A stretch of 12,558 nucleotides of DNA from SFLA01 sp045533895 (GTDB lineage: Bacteria; Bacillota; Clostridia; Oscillospirales; CAG-382). Below the pieces are notes generated by a model. The model ran no database searches. It was not told the DNA's origin and was given only the letters and a program-made list of their open reading frames with translations. Positions within the stretch are counted from its first letter, which is position 1. The number at the start of each line of letters is the position of its first letter. Below are positions 6,074-12,517 of the stretch, piece by piece. Made by a program: the position numbers and the translations under genes. The stretch is from positions 1-12,558 of the forward strand of contig JAZSIT010000092.1 in the NCBI GenBank assembly GCA_045533895.1, given 5' to 3'.

Positions 6074-7885
6074 TTGAAAGAAGTAAAGAAACCGAGAAAA
6101 TCGTTAGCATTTTATTATGTAATTACCCTCGTGGTGTTGCTTTTGTTCAATCTTATTGCAATGCCAAACATTTCCGAAGGCAGAATCATAGAGGTTGATT
6201 ACGGCACTTTTATGTCCATGACTGCCGACGGAAAGATCGGCAAGGTTGAAATACAATCAAATCGTATTTTGTTTACGGATAAAACAGAAACGCAAATATA
6301 TAAAACCGGCATCCTTGACGATCCGGGACTGATAGATCGTCTCCACTCTGCGGGTGCTGTGTTTTCCGGTGAGATTATCGAGGAAACTTCTCCTGTTTTA
6401 AGCTTTGTGCTGTCGTGGGTATTTCCGGTTATCTTTGTAATATTGCTCGGAAATATTATTTCAAAAGTTTTTATGAAAAAAGCCGGCGGCAGCAATTCCA
6501 TGATGTTTAACATGGGAAAAAGCAACGCCAAGGTTTATGTTAAATCTTCGGACGGCATTAAATTTTCAGATGTTGCGGGAGAAGACGAGGCAAAGGAAAA
6601 TCTTGCCGAGGTTGTTGATTATCTTCATAATCCCGGTAAATACACCGAGATCGGCGCTTCTATGCCCAAAGGAATATTACTTGTCGGCCCTCCCGGCACG
6701 GGAAAGACTATGCTTGCGAAAGCAGTTGCCGGCGAATCCAACGTTCCTTTTTTCTCTATGTCAGGTTCGGAATTTGTGGAAATGTTCGTGGGAATGGGCG
6801 CTTCGAAGGTAAGAGATCTGTTCAAGCAGGCGAAAGAGAAAGCACCCTGCATTGTTTTCATTGACGAGATCGACGCTATCGGACAAAAGCGCGACGGAAG
6901 ATTGGGTGGTAACGATGAAAGAGAACAAACTCTTAACCAGTTGCTTACCGAAATGGACGGATTTGAAGGTAATACCGGCGTGATAATTCTTGCGGCAACC
7001 AACCGTCCCGAAACCCTTGATCCGGCGCTTACCCGCCCGGGTAGATTTGACAGACGGGTGCCCGTAGACCTTCCCGATCTCAAAGGTAGAGAAGCTATAT
7101 TAAAGGTGCATGCACGTAAGGTCAAGGTGGAAGAAAATGTAAATTTTCTTACCGTTGCGCGAATGGCTTCCGGTGCGTCCGGTGCTGAATTGGCGAATAT
7201 TGTTAACGAGGCTGCGTTACGCGCCGTGCGAAACGGCAGGGAAGCTGTAAGCCAATATGACCTTGAAGAAAGTATCGAAGTGGTTATCGCGGGATATCAA
7301 AAGAAAAACGCCATTTTGACAGATAAAGAAAAACTGATTGTTGCGTACCACGAGATTGGCCACGCACTGGTAGCCGCCAAGCAGGAGGATACTGCGCCGG
7401 TTCAAAAGATAACCATTGTACCACGTACATCAGGTGCATTGGGTTACACTATGCAGACAGAAGAAAACAACCGATATCTTCTTTCAAAAACAGATATTGA
7501 AAATAAAATCGCAACACTTACCGGCGGCCGTGCCGCAGAGCAGGTTGCGGTAGGGAATATAACCACAGGCGCTTCCAACGATATAGAGCAGGCAACAAAA
7601 CTTGCGCGTTCTATGATAACTCGTTTCGGTATGAGCGACGAGTTTGGTATGGTAGCTTTGGAAACCGAAAACAATCGTTATCTCGGCGGAGACACTGCGT
7701 CTGTATGTTCACCGGAAACACAAACGGAAGTTGACCGTCTTGTGGCTGAACTTATTAAAAAACAATATGAAAAAGCTGTTAATATTCTCAATGAAAACCG
7801 TGAAAAACTTGATGAATTAGCTTTATATCTTTACCGTAATGAAACCATAACCGGAAAAGAATTTATTAATATACTGAATGCGTGA
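6074..7885 (+). CDS. ftsH: ATP-dependent zinc metalloprotease FtsH
   Basis: Membrane-anchored AAA+ protease that degrades damaged and short-lived membrane and cytoplasmic proteins as a hexamer. The 603 residues are a normal family length. Two membrane helices (about 12-30 and 107-127) flank a short outer domain. The AAA domain has Walker A GPPGTGKT (205-212), pore loop FVG (238-240), Walker B FIDEID (262-267) and the second region of homology from ATN (308) to Arg327. The protease site is HEIGH (426-430), with Asp503 as third zinc ligand in TGASNDIEQAT; Ile replaces the common Ala of HEAGH. Translation must start at the TTG at 6074: an in-frame TAA at 6068-6070 blocks anything earlier, and the next ATG would remove the first helix. 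AAGGA lies about 11 bases upstream, a rather long gap. It starts a packed run with pgsA and the exporter. Confidence 0.96.
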   Translation: MKEVKKPRKSLAFYYVITLVVLLLFNLIAMPNISEGRIIEVDYGTFMSMTADGKIGKVEIQSNRILFTDKTETQIYKTGILDDPGLIDRLHSAGAVFSGEIIEETSPVLSFVLSWVFPVIFVILLGNIISKVFMKKAGGSNSMMFNMGKSNAKVYVKSSDGIKFSDVAGEDEAKENLAEVVDYLHNPGKYTEIGASMPKGILLVGPPGTGKTMLAKAVAGESNVPFFSMSGSEFVEMFVGMGASKVRDLFKQAKEKAPCIVFIDEIDAIGQKRDGRLGGNDEREQTLNQLLTEMDGFEGNTGVIILAATNRPETLDPALTRPGRFDRRVPVDLPDLKGREAILKVHARKVKVEENVNFLTVARMASGASGAELANIVNEAALRAVRNGREAVSQYDLEESIEVVIAGYQKKNAILTDKEKLIVAYHEIGHALVAAKQEDTAPVQKITIVPRTSGALGYTMQTEENNRYLLSKTDIENKIATLTGGRAAEQVAVGNITTGASNDIEQATKLARSMITRFGMSDEFGMVALETENNRYLGGDTASVCSPETQTEVDRLVAELIKKQYEKAVNILNENREKLDELALYLYRNETITGKEFINILNA

Positions 7886-7911
7886 AAGGGTTGGCGCGAG
7901 GAAAACGCATA

Positions 7912-8493
7912 ATGAACAGAATTTTCAAAAAAGAACAGATAGTCACTGTCCCCAATTTGTTGAGCATCGTCAGATTATTGCTTATACCATTTATTGTTTA
8001 TTTATACTGCTTCAAACAAATGTATATCGAGGCGGTGGTATTTATAGTGCTGTCAGGTATAACCGATGTTGTTGACGGTATAATTGCCCGTAAATTCGAT
8101 ATGGTTTCGGATTTCGGGAAAATATTGGACCCTATCGCCGATAAACTAACACAGATAACTGTCATATTCTGTATTGCTACCCGTGTTCCCGAGATGTGGT
8201 TGATTGTGGGTATGTTTATCGCAAAAGAAGTTATAATGCTGTTAATGGGTATGGTCGCAATTAAAAAGCTTGATTCGATTAACAGCGCGAGGTGGTACGG
8301 CAAATTAAATACAGTCGTGCTGTATGCGACGATTATCCTTTTTATCATTTTCCCAAATATGCCTTCGGCTGCTTCGATTACACTGCTGTTGATATGCGCT
8401 GTGTCGCTGGTAATCAGTTTGGGGCTTTACATTCGTTTTTATTTAATGCTGTTTCGTAAGAACACTATGCCAAAGGAGAACAACAATGCTTGA
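7912..8493 (+). CDS. pgsA: CDP-alcohol phosphatidyltransferase, likely phosphatidylglycerophosphate synthase
   Basis: Integral membrane enzyme expected to transfer phosphatidate from CDP-diacylglycerol to glycerol-3-phosphate, the committed step toward phosphatidylglycerol and cardiolipin. With an ATG at 7912 it has 193 residues. The full family signature is present: Asp52-x2-Asp55-Gly56-x2-Ala59-Arg60-x8-Gly69-x3-Asp73-x3-Asp77, with the metal-binding aspartates intact. The N-terminal VPNLLSIVRLLLIPF is typical of PgsA, and several hydrophobic segments span the rest. The 7912 start is preferred because GAGGAA lies 10 bases before it and the protein then opens at the conserved region; a GTG at 7882 in the same frame lacks a good site. 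It begins 26 bases after ftsH ends and overlaps the next gene by 8 bases. Another acceptor alcohol cannot be excluded. Confidence 0.88.
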   Translation: MNRIFKKEQIVTVPNLLSIVRLLLIPFIVYLYCFKQMYIEAVVFIVLSGITDVVDGIIARKFDMVSDFGKILDPIADKLTQITVIFCIATRVPEMWLIVGMFIAKEVIMLLMGMVAIKKLDSINSARWYGKLNTVVLYATIILFIIFPNMPSAASITLLLICAVSLVISLGLYIRFYLMLFRKNTMPKENNNA

Positions 8494-11400
8494 ACTAAAG
8501 AACATTAAAAAGGAATATTCTGCAGGCGATATCAAGGTATACGCACTGCGGGGAATAGACCTTCAGTTTCGCGATTGCGATTTCGTGTCTATATTAGGCC
8601 CGTCCGGCTGCGGAAAGACAACCATGCTCAATATTATCGGCGGATTGGACCGTTATTCAGACGGAGATCTGTTTATAAACGGCAAAAGTACAAAGGATTT
8701 TAAGGACAGAGACTGGGATACATACCGTAACCATTCTATCGGTTTTGTTTTCCAGAGCTATAACCTCATTCCGCATCAGTCGGTGCTTCAGAATGTAGAG
8801 CTCGCATTGTCCCTCTCCGGCGTGCCCAAGCGTGAACGCCGCAAAAGAGCCAAAGAAGCTCTTATTAAAGTAGGTCTTGGCGACCATCTCAAAAAGAAGC
8901 CCGGCGAAATGTCCGGCGGACAGATGCAGCGTGTGGCTATCGCCCGCGTTATAGTAAACAACCCCGATATTATTCTTGCCGACGAGCCTACCGGCGCTCT
9001 CGATACCGAGACCAGCGTTCAGGTAATGGATATTCTTAAAGAAATTTCCCGTGACCGTCTGGTTATAATGGTTACTCACAACCCCGATCTTGCGGAAAAG
9101 TATTCCACCCGTATCATAAATATGGTTGATGGCATCATAACCGGAGATTCGGCACCGCTCACTGACGATGAAATTCAGCGTGAACGTCTTAAGGAAAAAG
9201 CTGTTTCCGGCAAAAAGAATGCGAAGAAACCCTCTCTTTCTTACGGCACTTCCTTTGCGCTGTCCCTTAAAAACCTTATCAGCAAAAAAGGCCGTACCAT
9301 CCTCACATCCTTTGCGGGAAGTATCGGTATCATCGGCATCGCGCTGATCTATGCGGTTTCTAACGGTATGACGGCGTATATCGATACTGTTCAGGAGGAG
9401 ACACTCTCATCTTATCCGCTTACCATTCAAACACAGCATTTGGATATAAGCACGTTGTTGATGACCTTTATCGGCCAAGCAGAGTCTGTCGATGACCACG
9501 AAAATGACGCTGTTTATCAGAAAGCTATGCTTTCGGCAATGATAAATGCGCTCAACAGCACAGAAGCCACCGAAAACGACCTTAAGGCGTTTAAGGAGTA
9601 TATTGAGTCCTCACTTTCCGAATCTTCCGATAACGATGAACTCAAAGAAGCCCTCAACGGTGTACAGTATACCTATGACCTCAACCTTTTGGTTTACACA
9701 AAGGATGAAAACGGCAAGATAGTTCATTCGGATACACAGGCGCTTTTACGAGAGCTGCTTATTGAAAACTTTGGAATGAACATGTCTTCTTCAATGACCG
9801 GGGGAAGCGGGTCCGGCAGTTCTTCAATGTTTTCCGGCATGTCGTCATCTATGTCATCCGGCGGAGGACTCTGGCAGGAAATGCTTCCCGGTGAAAACGG
9901 GAAATTAGTAAGCGATCTTGTGGAAAAGCAGTATGACCTAGTTTACGGCACTTGGCCTACCGAATATGACGAAGTTGTGTTAGTTCTTGATGAAAACAAC
10001 GAACTTGATGATATGACTCTCTACGCGCTTGGACTTACCACCAAAGAAGATATGGAGAAGGTGGTAGATGCTGTCTTGAACGGCACCGAGCTTGAACTTC
10101 CGACCGAAAGCTGGTCTTATGAAGAGATATGCGATATGGAATTCCGTACCGTGCTCAATTCTTCCTGCTATTCTATAGATGCTCAAACCGGTCTTTATAT
10201 CGACCTTCGCAATACTGATGCAGGTTTGCGTTATCTCTATGATAACGGTATTCCTCTCAAGGTTTCCGGTATTATCCGTCCTGCAGAAGACTCCATTTCT
10301 TCCATGCTTACCGGTTCTATCTGCTATACCAGCAAGCTTACCGAGCGTGTTATAGAGCAGGGCGTTGCATCCGATGCAGTTAAAGAGCAGATTAAAAATC
10401 CCGGCACCGATATTTTTACCGGCCTTCCTTTTAGGGATGCGGCAGGAAACCTTCCCGCAGAAGAAAAACAGCAGTTGTTCCTTGCTCACGTTGCAACTCT
10501 TGACGAAGCCGGAAAAGCCAAGGCGTATATTTCAATAATGTCTATTCCTTCCGATACGGAGATTTCACTTGCGGTTAATACCATGCTGGAATCCATGACA
10601 ATGGAGGAAATGCGCACTTCTCTCATCACCGGCCTCGCACAGCAAATGGGTATGAGAGAAGACGATGTCGCTTCTTATATCGATGCAATGAGCGATGAAG
10701 ATATAACCGAGATTTTTACCACCTTGTTGGCGGAGCAATATGCCGCACAGTACGCCGCGCAGGTACAGGCACAGCTCGGCAGTATGGAGCCTTCACAGCT
10801 CGCCGCTTTGCTTGATGCCGCGCTCCCCACTTATACTGCAGAACAGTGTGCGGATTATTATGATGCGGTTTTGGAATTTTCCGATTCCGATTACGAAACA
10901 AACCTCCGCGTTTTGGGATATGTTGATATCGAAACGCCTTCTTCGGTGAATCTTTACGCATCGTCTTTCGAAAACAAGGATATAATTGAAGAAGCTATCC
11001 GGAAATACAATAACAGCGTTGACGATCTGCAGAAGATCGCTTATACAGATTACGTTGGTCTTATGATGTCGTCTATCACAACTATCATAAACGCTATCAC
11101 TTACGTTCTTATAGCTTTTGTTGCGGTTTCTCTCATCGTTTCGTCAATAATGATCGGTGTTATCACCCTCATTTCCGTTCAGGAGCGTACAAAAGAAATC
11201 GGTATTCTCCGTGCTATCGGCGCTTCCAAGAAGAACGTTTCTTCCATGTTTACCGCAGAGACGGTTATTATCGGTTTTGCTTCCGGTTTAGTGGGTGTTG
11301 CCGTAACTTATCTGCTGTGCATACCCATTAATATGATACTGCACCACCTTACCGGTATCGGCAACCTTAGTGCGGCACTTCCTGTTTTCACTGCTGTCAT

Positions 11401-11500
11401 ACTTGTAATAATAAGCGTTATTCTTACCATGCTTTCCGGCGTAATTCCCTCCAGAAGCGCCGCCAAGAAGGACCCTGTTGTCGCTTTGCGCACCGAATAA
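8486..11500 (+). CDS. MacB-like ABC transporter, ATPase-permease fusion with large external domain
   Basis: A single 1004-residue chain. The N-terminal ATPase (about 1-222) is of the LolD/MacB type: Walker A GPSGCGKTT (38-46), Q-loop Gln90, signature MSGGQMQRVAIAR (142-154), Walker B IILADEPTG with Glu167, and switch His198. After a charged linker come one membrane helix (about 273-292), a long external region (about 300-860) and three C-terminal helices (about 868-895, 925-950, 965-988) in an FtsX domain with the VQERTKEIGILRAIGAS motif. This is MacB topology, but the external domain is about 560 residues against roughly 200-250 in typical MacB. It contains a Met/Ser/Gly-rich tract (432-461) and an Ala/Gln-rich stretch with QYAAQYAAQ (751-759). 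MacB-type proteins work as mechanotransmission exporters; substrate here unknown. AAAGGAG precedes the ATG, which overlaps pgsA by 8 bases. Confidence 0.9.
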   Translation: MLELKNIKKEYSAGDIKVYALRGIDLQFRDCDFVSILGPSGCGKTTMLNIIGGLDRYSDGDLFINGKSTKDFKDRDWDTYRNHSIGFVFQSYNLIPHQSVLQNVELALSLSGVPKRERRKRAKEALIKVGLGDHLKKKPGEMSGGQMQRVAIARVIVNNPDIILADEPTGALDTETSVQVMDILKEISRDRLVIMVTHNPDLAEKYSTRIINMVDGIITGDSAPLTDDEIQRERLKEKAVSGKKNAKKPSLSYGTSFALSLKNLISKKGRTILTSFAGSIGIIGIALIYAVSNGMTAYIDTVQEETLSSYPLTIQTQHLDISTLLMTFIGQAESVDDHENDAVYQKAMLSAMINALNSTEATENDLKAFKEYIESSLSESSDNDELKEALNGVQYTYDLNLLVYTKDENGKIVHSDTQALLRELLIENFGMNMSSSMTGGSGSGSSSMFSGMSSSMSSGGGLWQEMLPGENGKLVSDLVEKQYDLVYGTWPTEYDEVVLVLDENNELDDMTLYALGLTTKEDMEKVVDAVLNGTELELPTESWSYEEICDMEFRTVLNSSCYSIDAQTGLYIDLRNTDAGLRYLYDNGIPLKVSGIIRPAEDSISSMLTGSICYTSKLTERVIEQGVASDAVKEQIKNPGTDIFTGLPFRDAAGNLPAEEKQQLFLAHVATLDEAGKAKAYISIMSIPSDTEISLAVNTMLESMTMEEMRTSLITGLAQQMGMREDDVASYIDAMSDEDITEIFTTLLAEQYAAQYAAQVQAQLGSMEPSQLAALLDAALPTYTAEQCADYYDAVLEFSDSDYETNLRVLGYVDIETPSSVNLYASSFENKDIIEEAIRKYNNSVDDLQKIAYTDYVGLMMSSITTIINAITYVLIAFVAVSLIVSSIMIGVITLISVQERTKEIGILRAIGASKKNVSSMFTAETVIIGFASGLVGVAVTYLLCIPINMILHHLTGIGNLSAALPVFTAVILVIISVILTMLSGVIPSRSAAKKDPVVALRTE

Positions 11501-11507
11501 AACTATG

Positions 11508-11536
11508 CGAGACTCCGTAAAAGGAGTCTCGTTTTT
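11508..11536 (+). terminator. Strong terminator after the ABC exporter
   Basis: CGAGACTCC (11508-11516) and GGAGTCTCG (11523-11531) form a perfect 9-bp stem with loop GTAAAA, followed by TTTTT and a second T-run. It ends the ftsH-pgsA-exporter transcript. Confidence 0.93.
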
Positions 11537-11561
11537 ACTTTTTGCCGTTTTGAAAATCTCC

Positions 11562-11590
11562 TTGACAAAATGTGTGTTTTGCGTTAAAAT
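11562..11590 (+). promoter_or_regulatory. Promoter of repeated RNA element, copy 1
   Basis: TTGACA (11562-11567), a 17-base spacer and TAAAAT (11585-11590). The hexamers are identical in copy 2 while the spacer between them differs at several positions, a pattern expected from selection on promoter function. Confidence 0.85.
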
Positions 11591-11596
11591 ATATTC

Positions 11597-11680
11597 ACAG
11601 TAAATAGCATCTACTTAAAAAAGCAGGTGTGCCCATATATCGAGTGTGTCCCGCCCTGCTTTTGCAAGGGCGGGTTTTGC
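11597..11680 (+). ncRNA. Unrecognised structured small RNA or attenuator, copy 1
   Basis: Predicted transcript of about 80 bases starting near 11597. It begins with a small hairpin, AGTAAAT (11599-11605) with ATCTACT (11609-11615), one A/C mismatch and a 3-base loop. Next, AAAAGCAGG (11619-11627) can pair perfectly with CCTGCTTTT (11655-11663) around a 27-base loop carrying GTGTGCCC and GTGTGTCCC. That pairing uses bases that also form the 5' arm and loop of the terminator, so the two folds exclude each other, as in a transcription attenuator. It could equally be a free small RNA ended by that terminator. I do not recognise a known RNA family. No start codon with a ribosome binding site follows closely. 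Confidence 0.65.
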
Positions 11681-11685
11681 TTTTT
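11650..11685 (+). terminator. Terminator of RNA element, copy 1
   Basis: CCCGCCCTGC (11650-11659) pairs with GC and AGGGCGGG (11664-11674) across a TTTT loop with one bulged A, then TTTTGCTTTTT. The stem is GC-rich and strong. Confidence 0.88.
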
Positions 11686-11699
11686 ATAGGTCCCCCCTT

Positions 11700-11975
11700 T
11701 ACGCTTATGGATATACGTATAAAACAGGAACAACTTTAGTTTCTTCTCTTTCCATAGGCACGGGAATTTCCACTTCAAACCAAGTTAATACTACTTTTGA
11801 TTACACCTATAACAGCCTTGGATATATCACTAATGTTAAGAAGAACGGTACAACTATCGCTTCTTATAGTTATGATTCTTTAGGTGCTTCGATAAAATCA
11901 ATAACTGTGAGTGGCTCGTATGCTGGAATGGGATTAACCGGATTTATTGCCTGGGATCCAAGCATATTTAAATAA
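11700..11975 (+). pseudogene. RHS/YD-repeat protein remnant, no start codon
   Basis: The frame ending at the TAA at 11973 encodes about 91 residues beginning YAYGYTYKTG and containing YTYNSLGYITNVKKNGTT (residues from about 11802) and SYSYDSLG (ending near 11885). This is the YxYDxxGxxxxxxxxG spacing of RHS/YD-repeat proteins, large secreted or surface proteins whose variable C-terminal tips are often toxins. There is no start codon with a ribosome binding site. The same frame stays open upstream through the RNA terminator to a GTG at 11646, which lies inside the RNA element and is unlikely to be used. After the last YD motif, about 29 residues ending in FIAWDPSIFK look unrelated and may be the stump of a tip domain. 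It is best read as the displaced 3' end of an rhs gene next to its partner gene. Too short to be an active toxin as seen. Confidence 0.6.
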
Positions 11976-11992
11976 CTATATAGGAGATTTTT

Positions 11993-12292
11993 ATGACTAT
12001 TAAAACGCAAAAAGCACTTTGTTTAATACCTATCGTTAATATAGTTCCTTTCATATACTTCAGTTTCACGTCTCTTAGATACTCTCTTAAAATAAAGGAT
12101 TTTATAAAATTCATGATATTAATCTTTGGTAGTGTTTTCGGAATAGCGTTAGTGAGAATACTTATTTCGATAGCTTTCGACAACATAATGATAGATACGC
12201 TTTTTACCATTCTTTCTTTCTACATTGTTATGGGGTCAATGTCTTGGTTTGCTATTAGATTTCAAGAAAAAATAAGGGATTCTCAAAATTAA
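11993..12292 (+). CDS. Small three-helix membrane protein, possible immunity protein
   Basis: A 99-residue protein I do not recognise. Three hydrophobic segments (about 8-27, 39-61, 65-88) leave almost no soluble domain; the C-terminus is charged (RFQEKIRDSQN). AGGAG lies 6 bases before the ATG, so translation is well supported. It begins 17 bases after the RHS remnant and ends before a strong hairpin. A short, membrane-bound gene directly behind an rhs 3' end is the classic place for an immunity gene, so protection against a membrane-acting tip is a reasonable inference; nothing in the sequence proves it. No promoter lies between the RNA element and this gene, so transcription probably depends on read-through of the element's terminator. 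Its AT-rich composition differs from the upstream housekeeping genes and hints at horizontal origin. Confidence 0.7.
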   Translation: MTIKTQKALCLIPIVNIVPFIYFSFTSLRYSLKIKDFIKFMILIFGSVFGIALVRILISIAFDNIMIDTLFTILSFYIVMGSMSWFAIRFQEKIRDSQN

Positions 12293-12329
12293 GAACATAT
12301 AGTATTATTCACATCGTTAAATTAAACCC

Positions 12330-12357
12330 CAAGCCGTTGTCTTTTGACAACGGCTTG
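12330..12357 (+). terminator. Perfect 12-bp hairpin after the small membrane protein
   Basis: CAAGCCGTTGTC (12330-12341) and GACAACGGCTTG (12346-12357) form a flawless stem with a TTTT loop. The 3' tail, ACTCTTTC, is only moderately U-rich, but the stem strength and position 37 bases after the stop codon support a terminator. Confidence 0.78.
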
Positions 12358-12396
12358 ACTCTTTCATTCGATACGTCCCATCGCAAGAGGTTTCTC

Positions 12397-12425
12397 TTGA
12401 CAAAATCTGTCTTTTATGGTAAAAT
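12397..12425 (+). promoter_or_regulatory. Promoter of repeated RNA element, copy 2
   Basis: TTGACA (12397-12402), 17-base spacer, TAAAAT (12420-12425). Same hexamers and spacing as copy 1 with a partly different spacer sequence. Confidence 0.85.
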
Positions 12426-12431
12426 ATATTC

Positions 12432-12514
12432 ACAGTAAATAGCATCTACTTTAAGAGCAGGTGTGCCCTTATATCGAGTGTGTCCCGCCCTGCTTTTGCA
12501 AGGGCGGCTTTTGC
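12432..12514 (+). ncRNA. Unrecognised structured small RNA or attenuator, copy 2
   Basis: Same predicted start, 5' hairpin (12434-12450) and loop motifs as copy 1. The arm facing CCTGCTTTT (12489-12497) is AAGAGCAGG (12453-12461): the A-to-G change at 12455 turns one A-U pair into a G-U pair, so the pairing is kept. The terminator loses only its outermost pair (C12484 faces C12508). Confidence 0.63.
12484..12512 (+). terminator. Terminator of RNA element, copy 2
   Basis: CCGCCCTGC (12485-12493) pairs with GC and AGGGCGG (12498-12507) across TTTT. The tail CTTTTGCTTATAT has a shorter U-run than copy 1, so it may terminate less completely. Confidence 0.78.
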
Positions 12515-12517
12515 TTA

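Larger units (their letters stand above)
11562..11680 (+). repeat. Repeated promoter-RNA-terminator element, copy 1
   Basis: 119-bp direct repeat of 12397-12514. The copies are almost identical downstream of the -10: a few substitutions and one indel in the A-rich run, one change at 11635, and one G-to-C at 11674. Most differences lie in the promoter spacer. The two copies are 835 bp apart start to start and flank an RHS remnant and a small membrane-protein gene, so recombination between them could delete or amplify that unit. Confidence 0.9.
12397..12514 (+). repeat. Repeated promoter-RNA-terminator element, copy 2
   Basis: 118-bp direct copy of 11562-11680, one base shorter in the A-rich run before GCAGG. 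Like copy 1 it lies immediately after a hairpin terminator and immediately before sequence that reads as YD-repeat peptide. Confidence 0.9.

Noticed and set aside
7882..7911. Upstream GTG start for pgsA
   Set aside because: No ribosome binding site precedes it, while the ATG at 7912 has GAGGAA upstream and fits the family N-terminus.
9980..10489. Minus-strand open frame of 169 codons inside the exporter gene
   Set aside because: Opposite to a continuous, motif-bearing coding frame, without a ribosome binding site or recognisable domain.
11646..11975. A 109-codon open frame starting with GTG at 11646 as an intact gene
   Set aside because: The start lies inside the conserved RNA element, has no ribosome binding site, and the frame crosses the terminator stem. 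Only the part from about 11700 looks like protein, so it is reported as a headless RHS remnant.
11562..12514. CRISPR array or integron cassette array
   Set aside because: Only two repeats of about 119 bp, 835 bp apart, with promoters and terminators. No short regular spacers, no attC-type core site and no integrase or cas gene is visible.
11562..12514. Insertion sequence or transposon bounded by the repeats
   Set aside because: The repeats are direct, contain their own promoters and terminators, and the DNA between them encodes no transposase.
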